From: UBA3775 sp051877895
GTDB lineage: Bacteria > Bacillota > Clostridia > Lachnospirales > Lachnospiraceae
DNA: 40,598 bases
Reading direction: 5' to 3'
Assembly (NCBI GenBank): GCA_051877895.1
Contig: JBJEJI010000064.1
Span: 1 to 40,598 of the forward strand
The stretch's first letter is position 1; each line of letters begins with the position of its first letter. Of this stretch, positions 33,877 to 40,598 are shown one piece after another. The position numbers and the translations under genes were made by a program. The notes under the pieces are model-generated. The model was given only the letters and a program-made list of their open reading frames with translations, made no database searches and was not told the DNA's origin.

Positions 33877-35136
33877 TTATTTTAACAGAAATGCCACTGC
33901 ACCATGACTTTTAAGAACGCAGGAGATTGTATCTGCAAAACTTACTTTTTTCCCGCTCCACAGTTCTTTCCCGTTTACGGATTCATAAATTTCAAGGTCT
34001 GTTAAAGGAATTTCTATTTCACTTTCAGTGTTCCCTGCATTAAATACAGCAACATACTGACCGCCCTGGGAGCATACAGAAGTCCAGAGAATGTGCTCAA
34101 TGCCGTTTATCTCTTTTCTCCATACCTGATGGGAATGTCTGGAGTTTCGATGCATGGCAAGAATATCCTCATTTGTAAGAAGGCTCATGGTAAATTCATC
34201 AAATTCTGTCATTTCTCCACCAATCATTAAAGGAGAGCGGAATATGCTCCACAAAGTAAGCATGGTAATCTGTTCCTCCTCAGTAAATTTGGTGCGGTTT
34301 GCTTTATCATAATCCTGACAGATAGGTCCGATTGGAAGCATATCTGCATCCGGCCAGTGTCCTGCGCCGGTGTGGATACTCCATTTTTCAGCACGTGAAA
34401 ACATATCGTAAAGAAGAGGCCATTGATCCCAGAAGTCATCGGTAATTCTCCACATGTTGGAAACCTGCTTGTATAATTCGGATTTTTCAATAAGTGCAGG
34501 TCCGGGTGAAAGGGAGAGTATCATATCCCTGCCACAGTTTGTCAGTGAGTTGCTTAAAAGAATCAGTTCTTCCTCTTCATGCGGCAGTTCTCTTGCAATA
34601 TCATCACATTTAATAAAGTCTACACCCCAGGAAGCGTAGAGTGCGAAAAGGCTTTCATAATATTCCTTTGCACCTTCTTTGTTTGGGTCAACACCATACA
34701 TGTCCGTATTCCACTGACAGATGCTGTTTGTTTTTGCAATTTGGCGGGCAGTCCTTTCAGTACCCAGAACCTTTGTGTTACGGTGAACTGCCTGTCTTGG
34801 AATTCCTCGCATAATGTGGATGCCGAATTTAAGACCAAGGGAATGGATGTATTCTGCAAGAGGAGCAAAGCCTTTACCGCCTTTTGATGAGGGAAAACGG
34901 TTTTCTGCAGGAATAAGTCTGGAATATTCATCCATACATAACTCTGTAAAAGGATTATAATCATGATTTTTTATGGTAGGTTCAGACCACTGAATGTCAA
35001 CTACAATATATTCCCACCCGTACTGTTTCAGATGTTTTGCCATAAAGTCGGCATTTTTTCTAACAATGTCTTCGGTAACAGCTGCACCATAGCAGTCCCA
35101 GCTGTTCCATCCCATAGGTGCTTTTAAAGTTTTCAT
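33877..35136 (-). CDS. GH27 alpha-galactosidase-like glycoside hydrolase
   Basis: This 419-residue enzyme matches family GH27 (clan GH-D) retaining alpha-galactosidases and relatives. It opens with APMGWNSWDCYG, the conserved family motif, has GIHIMRGIPRQAV where family members have an arginine-rich substrate loop, and carries the nucleophile Asp178 in GVDFIKCDD. The acid/base is near Asp233 in WRITDDFWDQW. The C-terminal antiparallel beta domain is present with VAVFNAGNTE. No signal peptide is seen, so it acts in the cytoplasm on imported oligosaccharides. Family members include alpha-galactosidases, alpha-N-acetylgalactosaminidases and beta-L-arabinopyranosidases, and I cannot distinguish these. 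It faces a GH5 gene across a shared promoter region. Confidence 0.88.
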   Translation of the reverse strand: MKTLKAPMGWNSWDCYGAAVTEDIVRKNADFMAKHLKQYGWEYIVVDIQWSEPTIKNHDYNPFTELCMDEYSRLIPAENRFPSSKGGKGFAPLAEYIHSLGLKFGIHIMRGIPRQAVHRNTKVLGTERTARQIAKTNSICQWNTDMYGVDPNKEGAKEYYESLFALYASWGVDFIKCDDIARELPHEEEELILLSNSLTNCGRDMILSLSPGPALIEKSELYKQVSNMWRITDDFWDQWPLLYDMFSRAEKWSIHTGAGHWPDADMLPIGPICQDYDKANRTKFTEEEQITMLTLWSIFRSPLMIGGEMTEFDEFTMSLLTNEDILAMHRNSRHSHQVWRKEINGIEHILWTSVCSQGGQYVAVFNAGNTESEIEIPLTDLEIYESVNGKELWSGKKVSFADTISCVLKSHGAVAFLLK

Positions 35137-35438
35137 ATTAGAATCTCCAATCTGTGTTATAAATTACTCTTTGAAAAAAGTTTAGTTCCATTTTCGGCAT
35201 AAACAGGTATTTATAATTTTTATACAATAAATCGCTGTGGAAGTCAATTTCATGAAACTTACAATTTAAAAATAATTATCCAAAATATAGAAACAACAGT
35301 TGCAAAAATATTGAATTGACTTTATTCTGTATTTATAAAAAATTATGTTTCCGCCAATGGTGGATTTGGTCCATTACCTTTGAGATAGTAATAAAGGTAA
35401 ACCGAAAAATGAGTTTTATTGATAAATTGGGAGGACAT
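35137..35438. promoter_or_regulatory. Divergent promoter region of the GH27 and GH5 genes
   Basis: The minus strand has TTGACT (35242-35247) and TATAAA (35219-35224), spacer 17 bp, for GH27. The plus strand has TTGAAT (35311-35316) and TATAAA (35334-35339), spacer 17 bp, for GH5. In the GH5 leader TTACCTTT (35374-35381) and AAAGGTAA (35393-35400) make a perfect 8-bp inverted repeat. No gene is in this 302-bp stretch. Confidence 0.6.
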
Positions 35439-37382
35439 ATGAAAAAGAAAATTATTTCTGCAATACTCATAGTGGCGCTGGCAGTTTTTGCCATAGTTGT
35501 TGCTGTGGTAAATTCGGGTAAATCAACAACTGCCGGTACAGCAACAAATGGAGAATCACAGGCTGAGGGAACACAGACAGAACAGGACGGAGACCGGTCC
35601 GGAAACGGTGGCGACAGTTACGTGCCGGGTGATTCGGAAAATGACGCTGACCCTCCCCTTGATGAAAACGAGGATGGACATGGAAATGGTGAAAACACTT
35701 CTATGGGTGAAACCGGTTCAGGAGAGTTTACGGTGTCAATCAGTTCAGATAACACATGGGGAGATGCACCTGTATATACCCAGCTTGCCATAGTGTTGAA
35801 AAATGGAATGGATAAGGATATCAACGGATGGAAGATTACAATTTCTGTTGGTGAGGATACAGTTATTGACAACGGATGGAATGGAAATTACAGCCTTGAT
35901 GATGGTGGAGCTCTGATTGTAACTAATGTGGATTATAATGCAGTAATTTCTGCAGGCGGTACCTGTGAAATCGGAGTAATTCTTGCGGGAATTACAGGAG
36001 ATTTGTCATATACAGCAGAAGCTGAATCCTATCAGGAGCCTGGTTCATCCTGGAATCAGGGTGGTCAGAATGGTGGACAGAACGACGGACAGAATAATCA
36101 GGACGGTCAGAACGGTGGTCAGAATAATCAGCAAAATACTACCATGCTTGAGGTTCCTGAACCAACTACTGATGACTGGCTTTACGTAGATGGAAATAAG
36201 ATTGTTGACAGCGAAGGGAAACAGGTATGGCTTACCGGAGTAAACTGGTTTGGATATAATACAGGAACCAATACCTTTGATGGCTTATGGGCATGTGATT
36301 TGAACACTTCTCTTCAGGCTATTGCAAACCACGGCTTTAACCTGCTTCGTGTTCCTATTTCTACAGAGTTGATTTTACAGTGGAAAAACGGTGAATATCC
36401 TTCCGCAAACTTTAACCAGGCCACTAATTATTATCTTGTTGGAATGGACAGTCTTGAAATATTTGATTATGTAATCGGTCAGTGCCGTGCCAACGGTATT
36501 AAAATCATGATAGATATCCATTGTGCAAAGACAGACAGCATGGGTCATATGGCAAACATGTGGTACAGCAGTGAAATAAGCACAGAGGATTATCAGGACG
36601 CACTGGTATGGATTGCTAAAAGATATGCAAATGATGACACAATTATTGCCTATGATCTTGAAAACGAGCCTCATGGCAAGCCTTATGAAAGTGAAAAGGC
36701 AATCTGGAATGATTCTACAGATAAGAATAACTGGAAATATGTTGCTGAACAAACCGCACTTAAAGTGCTTGAAGCAAATCCAAATGTACTTATTATGGTA
36801 GAAGGTATAGAAATCTATCCTACCAATATCAAAACAAACGGAAATTATTCCTCAACCAGTGATAATGACTATTACTTTAACTGGTGGGGTGGAAACTTAA
36901 GAGGAGTTGCTGACTATCCTCTTGAACTTGGAAAATATCAGAATAAGCTGGTTTATTCTCCTCATGACTATGGTCCTGCAGTATATCAGCAACCATGGTT
37001 TTACGATGGATATGATTATGATTCTCTATATGAAGACTGCTGGCACGATAACTGGCTTTATATTCATGAAGATGATACTGCACCTCTTCTTATTGGTGAA
37101 TGGGGCGGATATATGACTGAGCCAAATCTGACATGGATGACACATCTCAGAACTTTGATTTCAACCTATAAGCTTAATCACACCTTCTGGTGCTTTAACT
37201 CCAATTCCGGTGATACAGGTGGACTTGTAAAGGATGATTTTACTACCTGGGATGAAGAAAAATATTCATTTGTTAAAGAAGTTTTATGGCAGGAAAACGG
37301 TAAGTTTGTAGGTCTTGATCATGAAATTCCTTTGGGAACTGATGGAAATGGCATTACACTTAGCGAGGCTAAGGGATTGTAA
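35439..37382 (+). CDS. Surface GH5 endoglucanase with CBM2 module
   Basis: This 647-residue extracellular enzyme has an N-terminal membrane anchor or signal (about residues 5-27) and an acidic Ser/Gly/Asn-rich spacer. A CBM2-type cellulose-binding domain follows (about residues 97-195, with FTVSISSDNTWGDAP and NGWKITISVG), then a Gln/Asn/Gly linker and a GH5 catalytic domain from about residue 245. The catalytic acid is Glu410 in DLENEPHG and the nucleophile Glu554 in LIGEWGG; HCAK and SPHDYGP are also GH5 marks. The NEPHG form suggests subfamily 1 or a close one, so endo-beta-1,4-glucanase activity is most likely; mannanase or xyloglucanase are alternatives. The ATG at 35439 has GGGAGG upstream. 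No LPXTG, dockerin or SLH domain is seen. Confidence 0.9.
   Translation: MKKKIISAILIVALAVFAIVVAVVNSGKSTTAGTATNGESQAEGTQTEQDGDRSGNGGDSYVPGDSENDADPPLDENEDGHGNGENTSMGETGSGEFTVSISSDNTWGDAPVYTQLAIVLKNGMDKDINGWKITISVGEDTVIDNGWNGNYSLDDGGALIVTNVDYNAVISAGGTCEIGVILAGITGDLSYTAEAESYQEPGSSWNQGGQNGGQNDGQNNQDGQNGGQNNQQNTTMLEVPEPTTDDWLYVDGNKIVDSEGKQVWLTGVNWFGYNTGTNTFDGLWACDLNTSLQAIANHGFNLLRVPISTELILQWKNGEYPSANFNQATNYYLVGMDSLEIFDYVIGQCRANGIKIMIDIHCAKTDSMGHMANMWYSSEISTEDYQDALVWIAKRYANDDTIIAYDLENEPHGKPYESEKAIWNDSTDKNNWKYVAEQTALKVLEANPNVLIMVEGIEIYPTNIKTNGNYSSTSDNDYYFNWWGGNLRGVADYPLELGKYQNKLVYSPHDYGPAVYQQPWFYDGYDYDSLYEDCWHDNWLYIHEDDTAPLLIGEWGGYMTEPNLTWMTHLRTLISTYKLNHTFWCFNSNSGDTGGLVKDDFTTWDEEKYSFVKEVLWQENGKFVGLDHEIPLGTDGNGITLSEAKGL
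36055..36135 (+). repeat. Gln/Asn/Gly linker repeats in the GH5 gene
   Basis: The DNA repeats units of GGTCAGAA(T/C) and GGACAGAA(T/C) and encodes about eight G-x-Q-N-like units. The linker joins the carbohydrate-binding module to the catalytic module and is expected to be flexible. Confidence 0.65.
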
Positions 37383-37493
37383 TATAATCAACAGATAATA
37401 ATGAATATTAATAATTAGATAAATAGATTATGTCCATAGAGCAAATTCAAAAAATGAATGCAGTGTTATGGAATAATCGGAGAAGGGGAATTA

Positions 37494-39557
37494 ATGATAA
37501 AAATAAGAACAATTGCGAACAAAAGGATTGCAGCAGCCGGACTTTGTGCTATTGGCGTAGCTTTTATATTCACAGGATGTGGAAATGAGTCTCCGACCGG
37601 AGGAAATATTCAGGCAGAAATAACTCCCACATCAGAAGCAAAGCCGGAGGAAATAACCTTTGAACCGGTTTTCAGTGCGGAGAGTGGATTTTATGATGAG
37701 GAATTTGACCTTGAAATCAGTTGTGCCGATGAAAATGCAAAAATCTATTATACACTGGACGGAAGCATTCCGGATGAAACGGACATGCTTTACACAGAGG
37801 CGTTACACATGTATAACAGAAGCAGCGATCCTAACAACCTGAGTGCAATAACCGGGATTAATCCATCCGGGGATTATGTACCTTCAGAAAAAGTAAAAAA
37901 ATGCAATGTGGTTCGTGCAGTGGCTGTACTTAGTGACGGAACCGTGACGGAGGTTACATCAGCATCCTATTTTGTAGGTATAGACAGAAAATCAGAATAT
38001 GGAGATGTACCTGTAATTTCCATCATGACCGAATCAGATAATCTTTTTGGTTATGAAAACGGAATATATGTTATGGGAAAAACTTATGATGAATGGCTGG
38101 CAGAAAATCCATCCAATGCATATGCCGAGGGCTGGCAGAAAGAGGGTAATTTCAGTAATAAGGGCAGGGAATGGGAAAGAGAAGCAACTTTGGAATTTAT
38201 TCCTGCTGATGATTCAGAAGGCTTTATTCAGAATGCAGGTATCCGTATTATGGGAGCGGCTTCCAGACGTGCATCCCAAAAAAGCTTTCGTGTTACAGCC
38301 AGGGAAGAATACGGAGCCAAAACCTTTGAATATGATTTGATTCCGGACAACCTTCGTTCCGATGGTACGGGAGAAGTAGAAAAATATAAATCATTTATAC
38401 TTAGAAATGGTGGAAATGACAATGAGTTCGGACGTATCAGAGATCCTTATCTGCAGAGTCTGGTTAGTGCAAGATCCTTTGAAACAATGCAGTCTACACC
38501 TGTAGTAGTATATATTGACGGGGAATACTGGGGTTGCTATACACTGGCAGAGGATTACAGTGATAACTATATTAAACACAACTACGGACTTGATAATAAA
38601 AATGTAATCGTGGTTAAAAAGGGAGAGCTGGAAGACGGAAATGAAGAGGATATGTATTTATACTATGATATGTATGACTTCATTACCGGAAATGATATGA
38701 GTATCTCCGAAAATTATGAGCAGGCCTGTGAACTTCTTGATATGGAAAGCTTTATCCAGTATGTGGTTTTTAATATGTATATTGATAATCATGATACTTT
38801 GTTCCAGGGAAACAATTATGCAATGTGGCGTTGTGTTGAGCCGGACAGTACTGTTCCGGAAGGCGATGGTAAATGGAGAATGATGCTCTACGATACAGAA
38901 TATTCTACCGGAATCTACGACAATGGAGGCGGATATAACACAAACAACATAAAAACAATTATTAATAAAGGACGACAGGGTTCAGGCGGCTGGCGTCATC
39001 CAAACGATCTGTTGGTTGCACTTTTAGAAAATGAGGATTTTAAAAAGGGCTTAGTTTTAACGCTTTGCGATATGCGTAATGTGGACTTTGAAAAAACAAA
39101 TGCAGCAATTATGCTGGATGCCATGGAAGAAGTATATATTAAACTGGTTCCTGACACACTTGAAAGATTTGGACCGGAATGGGTACTTTACGGAAATACA
39201 AAGGATTATTTTGCAGGCAGAATGGATGAACTGAAAAGTTATATGAACGGAAGATATGATTGTTTTCCATACCTGATAAAAGCTGCCTTCAATCTTGAGG
39301 AACCCGTATTTGTTACTATAAAAACAAATGACACATCCGCAGGAAGCGTAAAAATAAACACCACTTCGCTGGAAGGAAAAGCTAATATGTCCGGAAAGTA
39401 TTTTACGGAATATCCAATAACACTTACTGCTACTCCGGTAGATGGAAAAACCTTTGCCGGCTGGGAATATGAAGGTTGTGTAATTGAAGATACATCGGCA
39501 GAAGAGATAGAGGTCTGGCTGACCGGTGACTGTACAATAAGAGCTGTGTTTGAGTAA
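37494..39557 (+). CDS. CotH-kinase lipoprotein with chitobiase-like domain
   Basis: This 687-residue lipoprotein has the lipobox FTGCGN near residue 24. Next comes a chitobiase/beta-hexosaminidase C-terminal-type beta domain (residues about 50-160, YYTLDGSIPDETD), a CotH kinase domain and a C-terminal InlB-like repeat (GKTFAGWEYEGC, final 80 residues). The CotH region includes IRIMGAASRRASQKSFRV, GYYxLAEDY-like GCYTLAEDYSDNYIK, MDNHDT-like YIDNHDTLFQGNNY and MLYDTEYSTG. CotH proteins are atypical protein kinases first known from Bacillus spore coats, but they are common in fibrolytic Clostridia next to glycoside hydrolases. GAAGGGG precedes ATG 37494. It lies 111 bp after the GH5 gene with no terminator between, so it may phosphorylate or organise the extracellular enzyme. 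Confidence 0.85.
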   Translation: MIKIRTIANKRIAAAGLCAIGVAFIFTGCGNESPTGGNIQAEITPTSEAKPEEITFEPVFSAESGFYDEEFDLEISCADENAKIYYTLDGSIPDETDMLYTEALHMYNRSSDPNNLSAITGINPSGDYVPSEKVKKCNVVRAVAVLSDGTVTEVTSASYFVGIDRKSEYGDVPVISIMTESDNLFGYENGIYVMGKTYDEWLAENPSNAYAEGWQKEGNFSNKGREWEREATLEFIPADDSEGFIQNAGIRIMGAASRRASQKSFRVTAREEYGAKTFEYDLIPDNLRSDGTGEVEKYKSFILRNGGNDNEFGRIRDPYLQSLVSARSFETMQSTPVVVYIDGEYWGCYTLAEDYSDNYIKHNYGLDNKNVIVVKKGELEDGNEEDMYLYYDMYDFITGNDMSISENYEQACELLDMESFIQYVVFNMYIDNHDTLFQGNNYAMWRCVEPDSTVPEGDGKWRMMLYDTEYSTGIYDNGGGYNTNNIKTIINKGRQGSGGWRHPNDLLVALLENEDFKKGLVLTLCDMRNVDFEKTNAAIMLDAMEEVYIKLVPDTLERFGPEWVLYGNTKDYFAGRMDELKSYMNGRYDCFPYLIKAAFNLEEPVFVTIKTNDTSAGSVKINTTSLEGKANMSGKYFTEYPITLTATPVDGKTFAGWEYEGCVIEDTSAEEIEVWLTGDCTIRAVFE

Positions 39558-39616
39558 ATACACCCTTAATTGTAAGTATAATTATTTGTAGTTAATTAAG
39601 GATTATCAAAAACAAC

Positions 39617-39672
39617 AAAAAGAAAAGACCGCCTGTTTTCGGTATGTTGAAAATGGTCGGTCTTTTCTTTTT
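39617..39672. terminator. Strong bidirectional terminator after the CotH gene
   Basis: A perfect 15-bp inverted repeat joins AAAAAGAAAAGACCG (39617-39631) to CGGTCTTTTCTTTTT (39658-39672). An inner stem TTTTC/GAAAA extends it. Both ends carry a T or A tract, so it could stop transcription from either side and insulates the RNA array downstream. Confidence 0.9.
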
Positions 39673-39798
39673 GTATAATATTATCAATCAATAAGCTTGC
39701 GGACCTTAATTCGGAGAGCAGAAAAGCTCAATATTGTCAGATAATTATATACAATTAAAAGGAATTGAAAAAAAGCCGAAAAAAATTTAAAAAAATGG

Positions 39799-39827
39799 TT
39801 GACAAATAGAACGATGAGTGATATAGT
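39799..39827 (+). promoter_or_regulatory. Near-consensus promoter of the repeat-array RNA
   Basis: TTGACA at 39799-39804 and TATAGT at 39822-39827 are separated by exactly 17 bp. No reading frame of ordinary length starts downstream. The predicted start is near 39834. Confidence 0.8.
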
Positions 39828-39912
39828 GTAGACAACAAAACAAAGACAGAAAGAACAGAGAACAAAAAAGAATGAAAGTTCTCAAGAGTGAGGAAAACGC
39901 TCAATCTAAAAA

Positions 39913-40455
39913 AAGGAAGGTACGGTCCAATGGCTAAGTAAATTTTTAACCGGACAATAAAAACAAGAAAAGGCGGTACGGTCCAATGAAAATGTAGATT
40001 TTAAAACAGGTCTGAATTTTAAAAGGCGGTAAGGTCCAATGGCTAAGTAAATTAATTATTTCGAGAAAAACAAAATTTATAGAAGGCGGTACAGTCCAAT
40101 GAAAATGTAGATTTTAAAACAGGTCTAAATTTTAAAAGGCGGTAAGGTCCAATGGCTTAAGAAATAATAATTAAGAATAATTAAGACTACATGAATAAGA
40201 ATACTTAAAGGCGGTAAGGTCCAATGCACAGATGAGACAAAAGTCTTTTTATATAAACGAGATTATGAAAGGCGGTACGGTCCAAAGGATAATTTAGTTT
40301 TTATACCAAAATTTTTAAAATCTTTTGACTAACGGTACACTTCACAAGGATGATAACTTTTTTATCAGTATAATATACAGAGCAGGAAGGTACAGACCGA
40401 AATAAAAGTCAGGGATTTCATTTATCTTATGAAAGGAAGGTACGGTCCGGCATTT
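39913..40455 (+). repeat. Tandem array of ten 20-bp motifs with AT-rich spacers
   Basis: The core is GG(C or A)(A)GGTA(C or A)(G or A)GTCCAATG. Copies 1-7 are close to each other; copy 8 (40331-40352), 9 (40384-40401) and 10 (40434-40451) are degenerate. Centre-to-centre distances are 56, 53, 60, 53, 72, 61, 60, 55 and 50 bp. The spacers are AT-rich and mostly unrelated, except in the duplicated block. Confidence 0.85.
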
Positions 40456-40513
40456 ACATAAAAAAGATTCGTACATTGATTATTATATAAGAAATAAATA
40501 TTGATAATATACA

Positions 40514-40544
40514 GATGCACTCAATAAAAGAGTGCATCTTTTTT
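40514..40544 (+). terminator. Intrinsic terminator of the repeat-array RNA
   Basis: GATGCACTC (40514-40522) and GAGTGCATC (40530-40538) form a perfect 9-bp stem with loop AATAAAA, followed by six T residues. Confidence 0.92.
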
Positions 40545-40598
40545 GTTATGTGGGTCATGACCCTGTTGAGCACGCGTGCGTGCGAAATATCAACCACC
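40545..40598. other. Window end with two short palindromes
   Basis: GGGTCATGACCC (40552-40563) and GCACGCGTGC (40570-40579) are perfect palindromes seven bases apart. They could be operator half-sites for a gene beyond the window. No gene start is visible in this stretch. Confidence 0.4.

Larger units (their letters stand above)
39834..40544 (+). ncRNA. Non-coding RNA with ten SD-like repeat motifs
   Basis: The transcript deduced from the promoter at 39799 and the terminator at 40514 is about 710 nt and has no protein gene. Its 5-prime part has two small hairpins (GAGAAC 39858-39863 with GTTCTC 39878-39883; GAGTG 39886-39890 with CGCTC 39898-39902). From 39913 it holds ten imperfect copies of AAAGGCGGTACGGTCCAATG, with starts of the core GG-TCC near 39924, 39980, 40033, 40093, 40146, 40218, 40279, 40339, 40394 and 40444. 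Copies 2-3 (39968-40050) were duplicated into copies 4-5 (40081-40163, offset 113 bp). The array resembles no family I know. Its function is unknown. Confidence 0.65.

Noticed and set aside
39913..40455. CRISPR array
   Set aside because: Motif copies are imperfect, distances vary from 50 to 72 bp, the spacers are AT-rich and two are shared through duplication, and no cas gene is nearby.
39913..40455. CsrA/RsmA-type RNA sponge
   Set aside because: The copies have GGTACGG or GGTAAGG, but not the ANGGA in a hairpin loop that CsrA needs; no regular hairpin holds the motif.

Overview
The window looks like chromosomal DNA from an anaerobic Firmicute of the class Clostridia, most likely a gut or rumen Lachnospiraceae. 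The evidence is AT-rich DNA, strong AGGAGG-type ribosome binding sites, sigma-A promoters of TTGACA-17-TATAAT type, Clostridia-typical families (DUF1836, DegV, ferredoxin-containing aldo/keto reductase, FeoA-FeoB fusion) and secreted glycan-degrading enzymes. This placement is inference; there is no rRNA or other phylogenetic marker I could align. I saw no insertion sequence, phage gene, tRNA or CRISPR array.

Layout. 1-1843: a lipid pair, plsY and a UgtP/MGDG-type glycosyltransferase. 2180-10723: a cell-surface operon with two SipW-type signal peptidases, three or four TasA/camelysin-like small surface proteins and a 1416-residue InlB/MucBP-repeat adhesin, preceded by a structured leader and interrupted by a strong terminator after the first TasA-like gene. 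10797-16889: an orphan membrane protein, an AIM24-family protein, asnS-asnA, and on the minus strand degV-hemolysin III. 17364-20475: a DUF1836 regulator and an amino-acid ABC transporter whose binding protein is circularly permuted. 20660-24714: carB and a small membrane protein. 24735-29425: trkA-trkH (minus strand) and a sodium symporter. 29652-33756: nitroreductase, Fe-S aldo/keto reductase and FeoAB. 33877-39557: glycan degradation, with a cytoplasmic GH27 enzyme divergent from a surface CBM2-GH5 cellulase and a CotH-kinase lipoprotein.

39799-40544 holds the least explained element. A near-consensus promoter is followed by about ten copies of a motif close to AAAGGCGGTACGGTCCAATG, spaced roughly 50-72 bp, and then a perfect intrinsic terminator. 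No sizeable reading frame is present. Six copies look like a Shine-Dalgarno sequence plus an ATG followed within one to three codons by a stop. I read it as a roughly 710-nt non-coding RNA of unknown function.

How the genes work together. SipW peptidases normally mature TasA-like fibre subunits, so the 2180-10723 operon can be read as a self-contained surface-fibre or adhesin machine with its own processing enzymes. The GH5 enzyme, the CotH lipoprotein and the GH27 enzyme would bind, cut and then intracellularly process plant polysaccharide. Most of the remaining genes are housekeeping: phospholipid synthesis, asparagine supply and charging, pyrimidine/arginine precursor supply, potassium and iron uptake.
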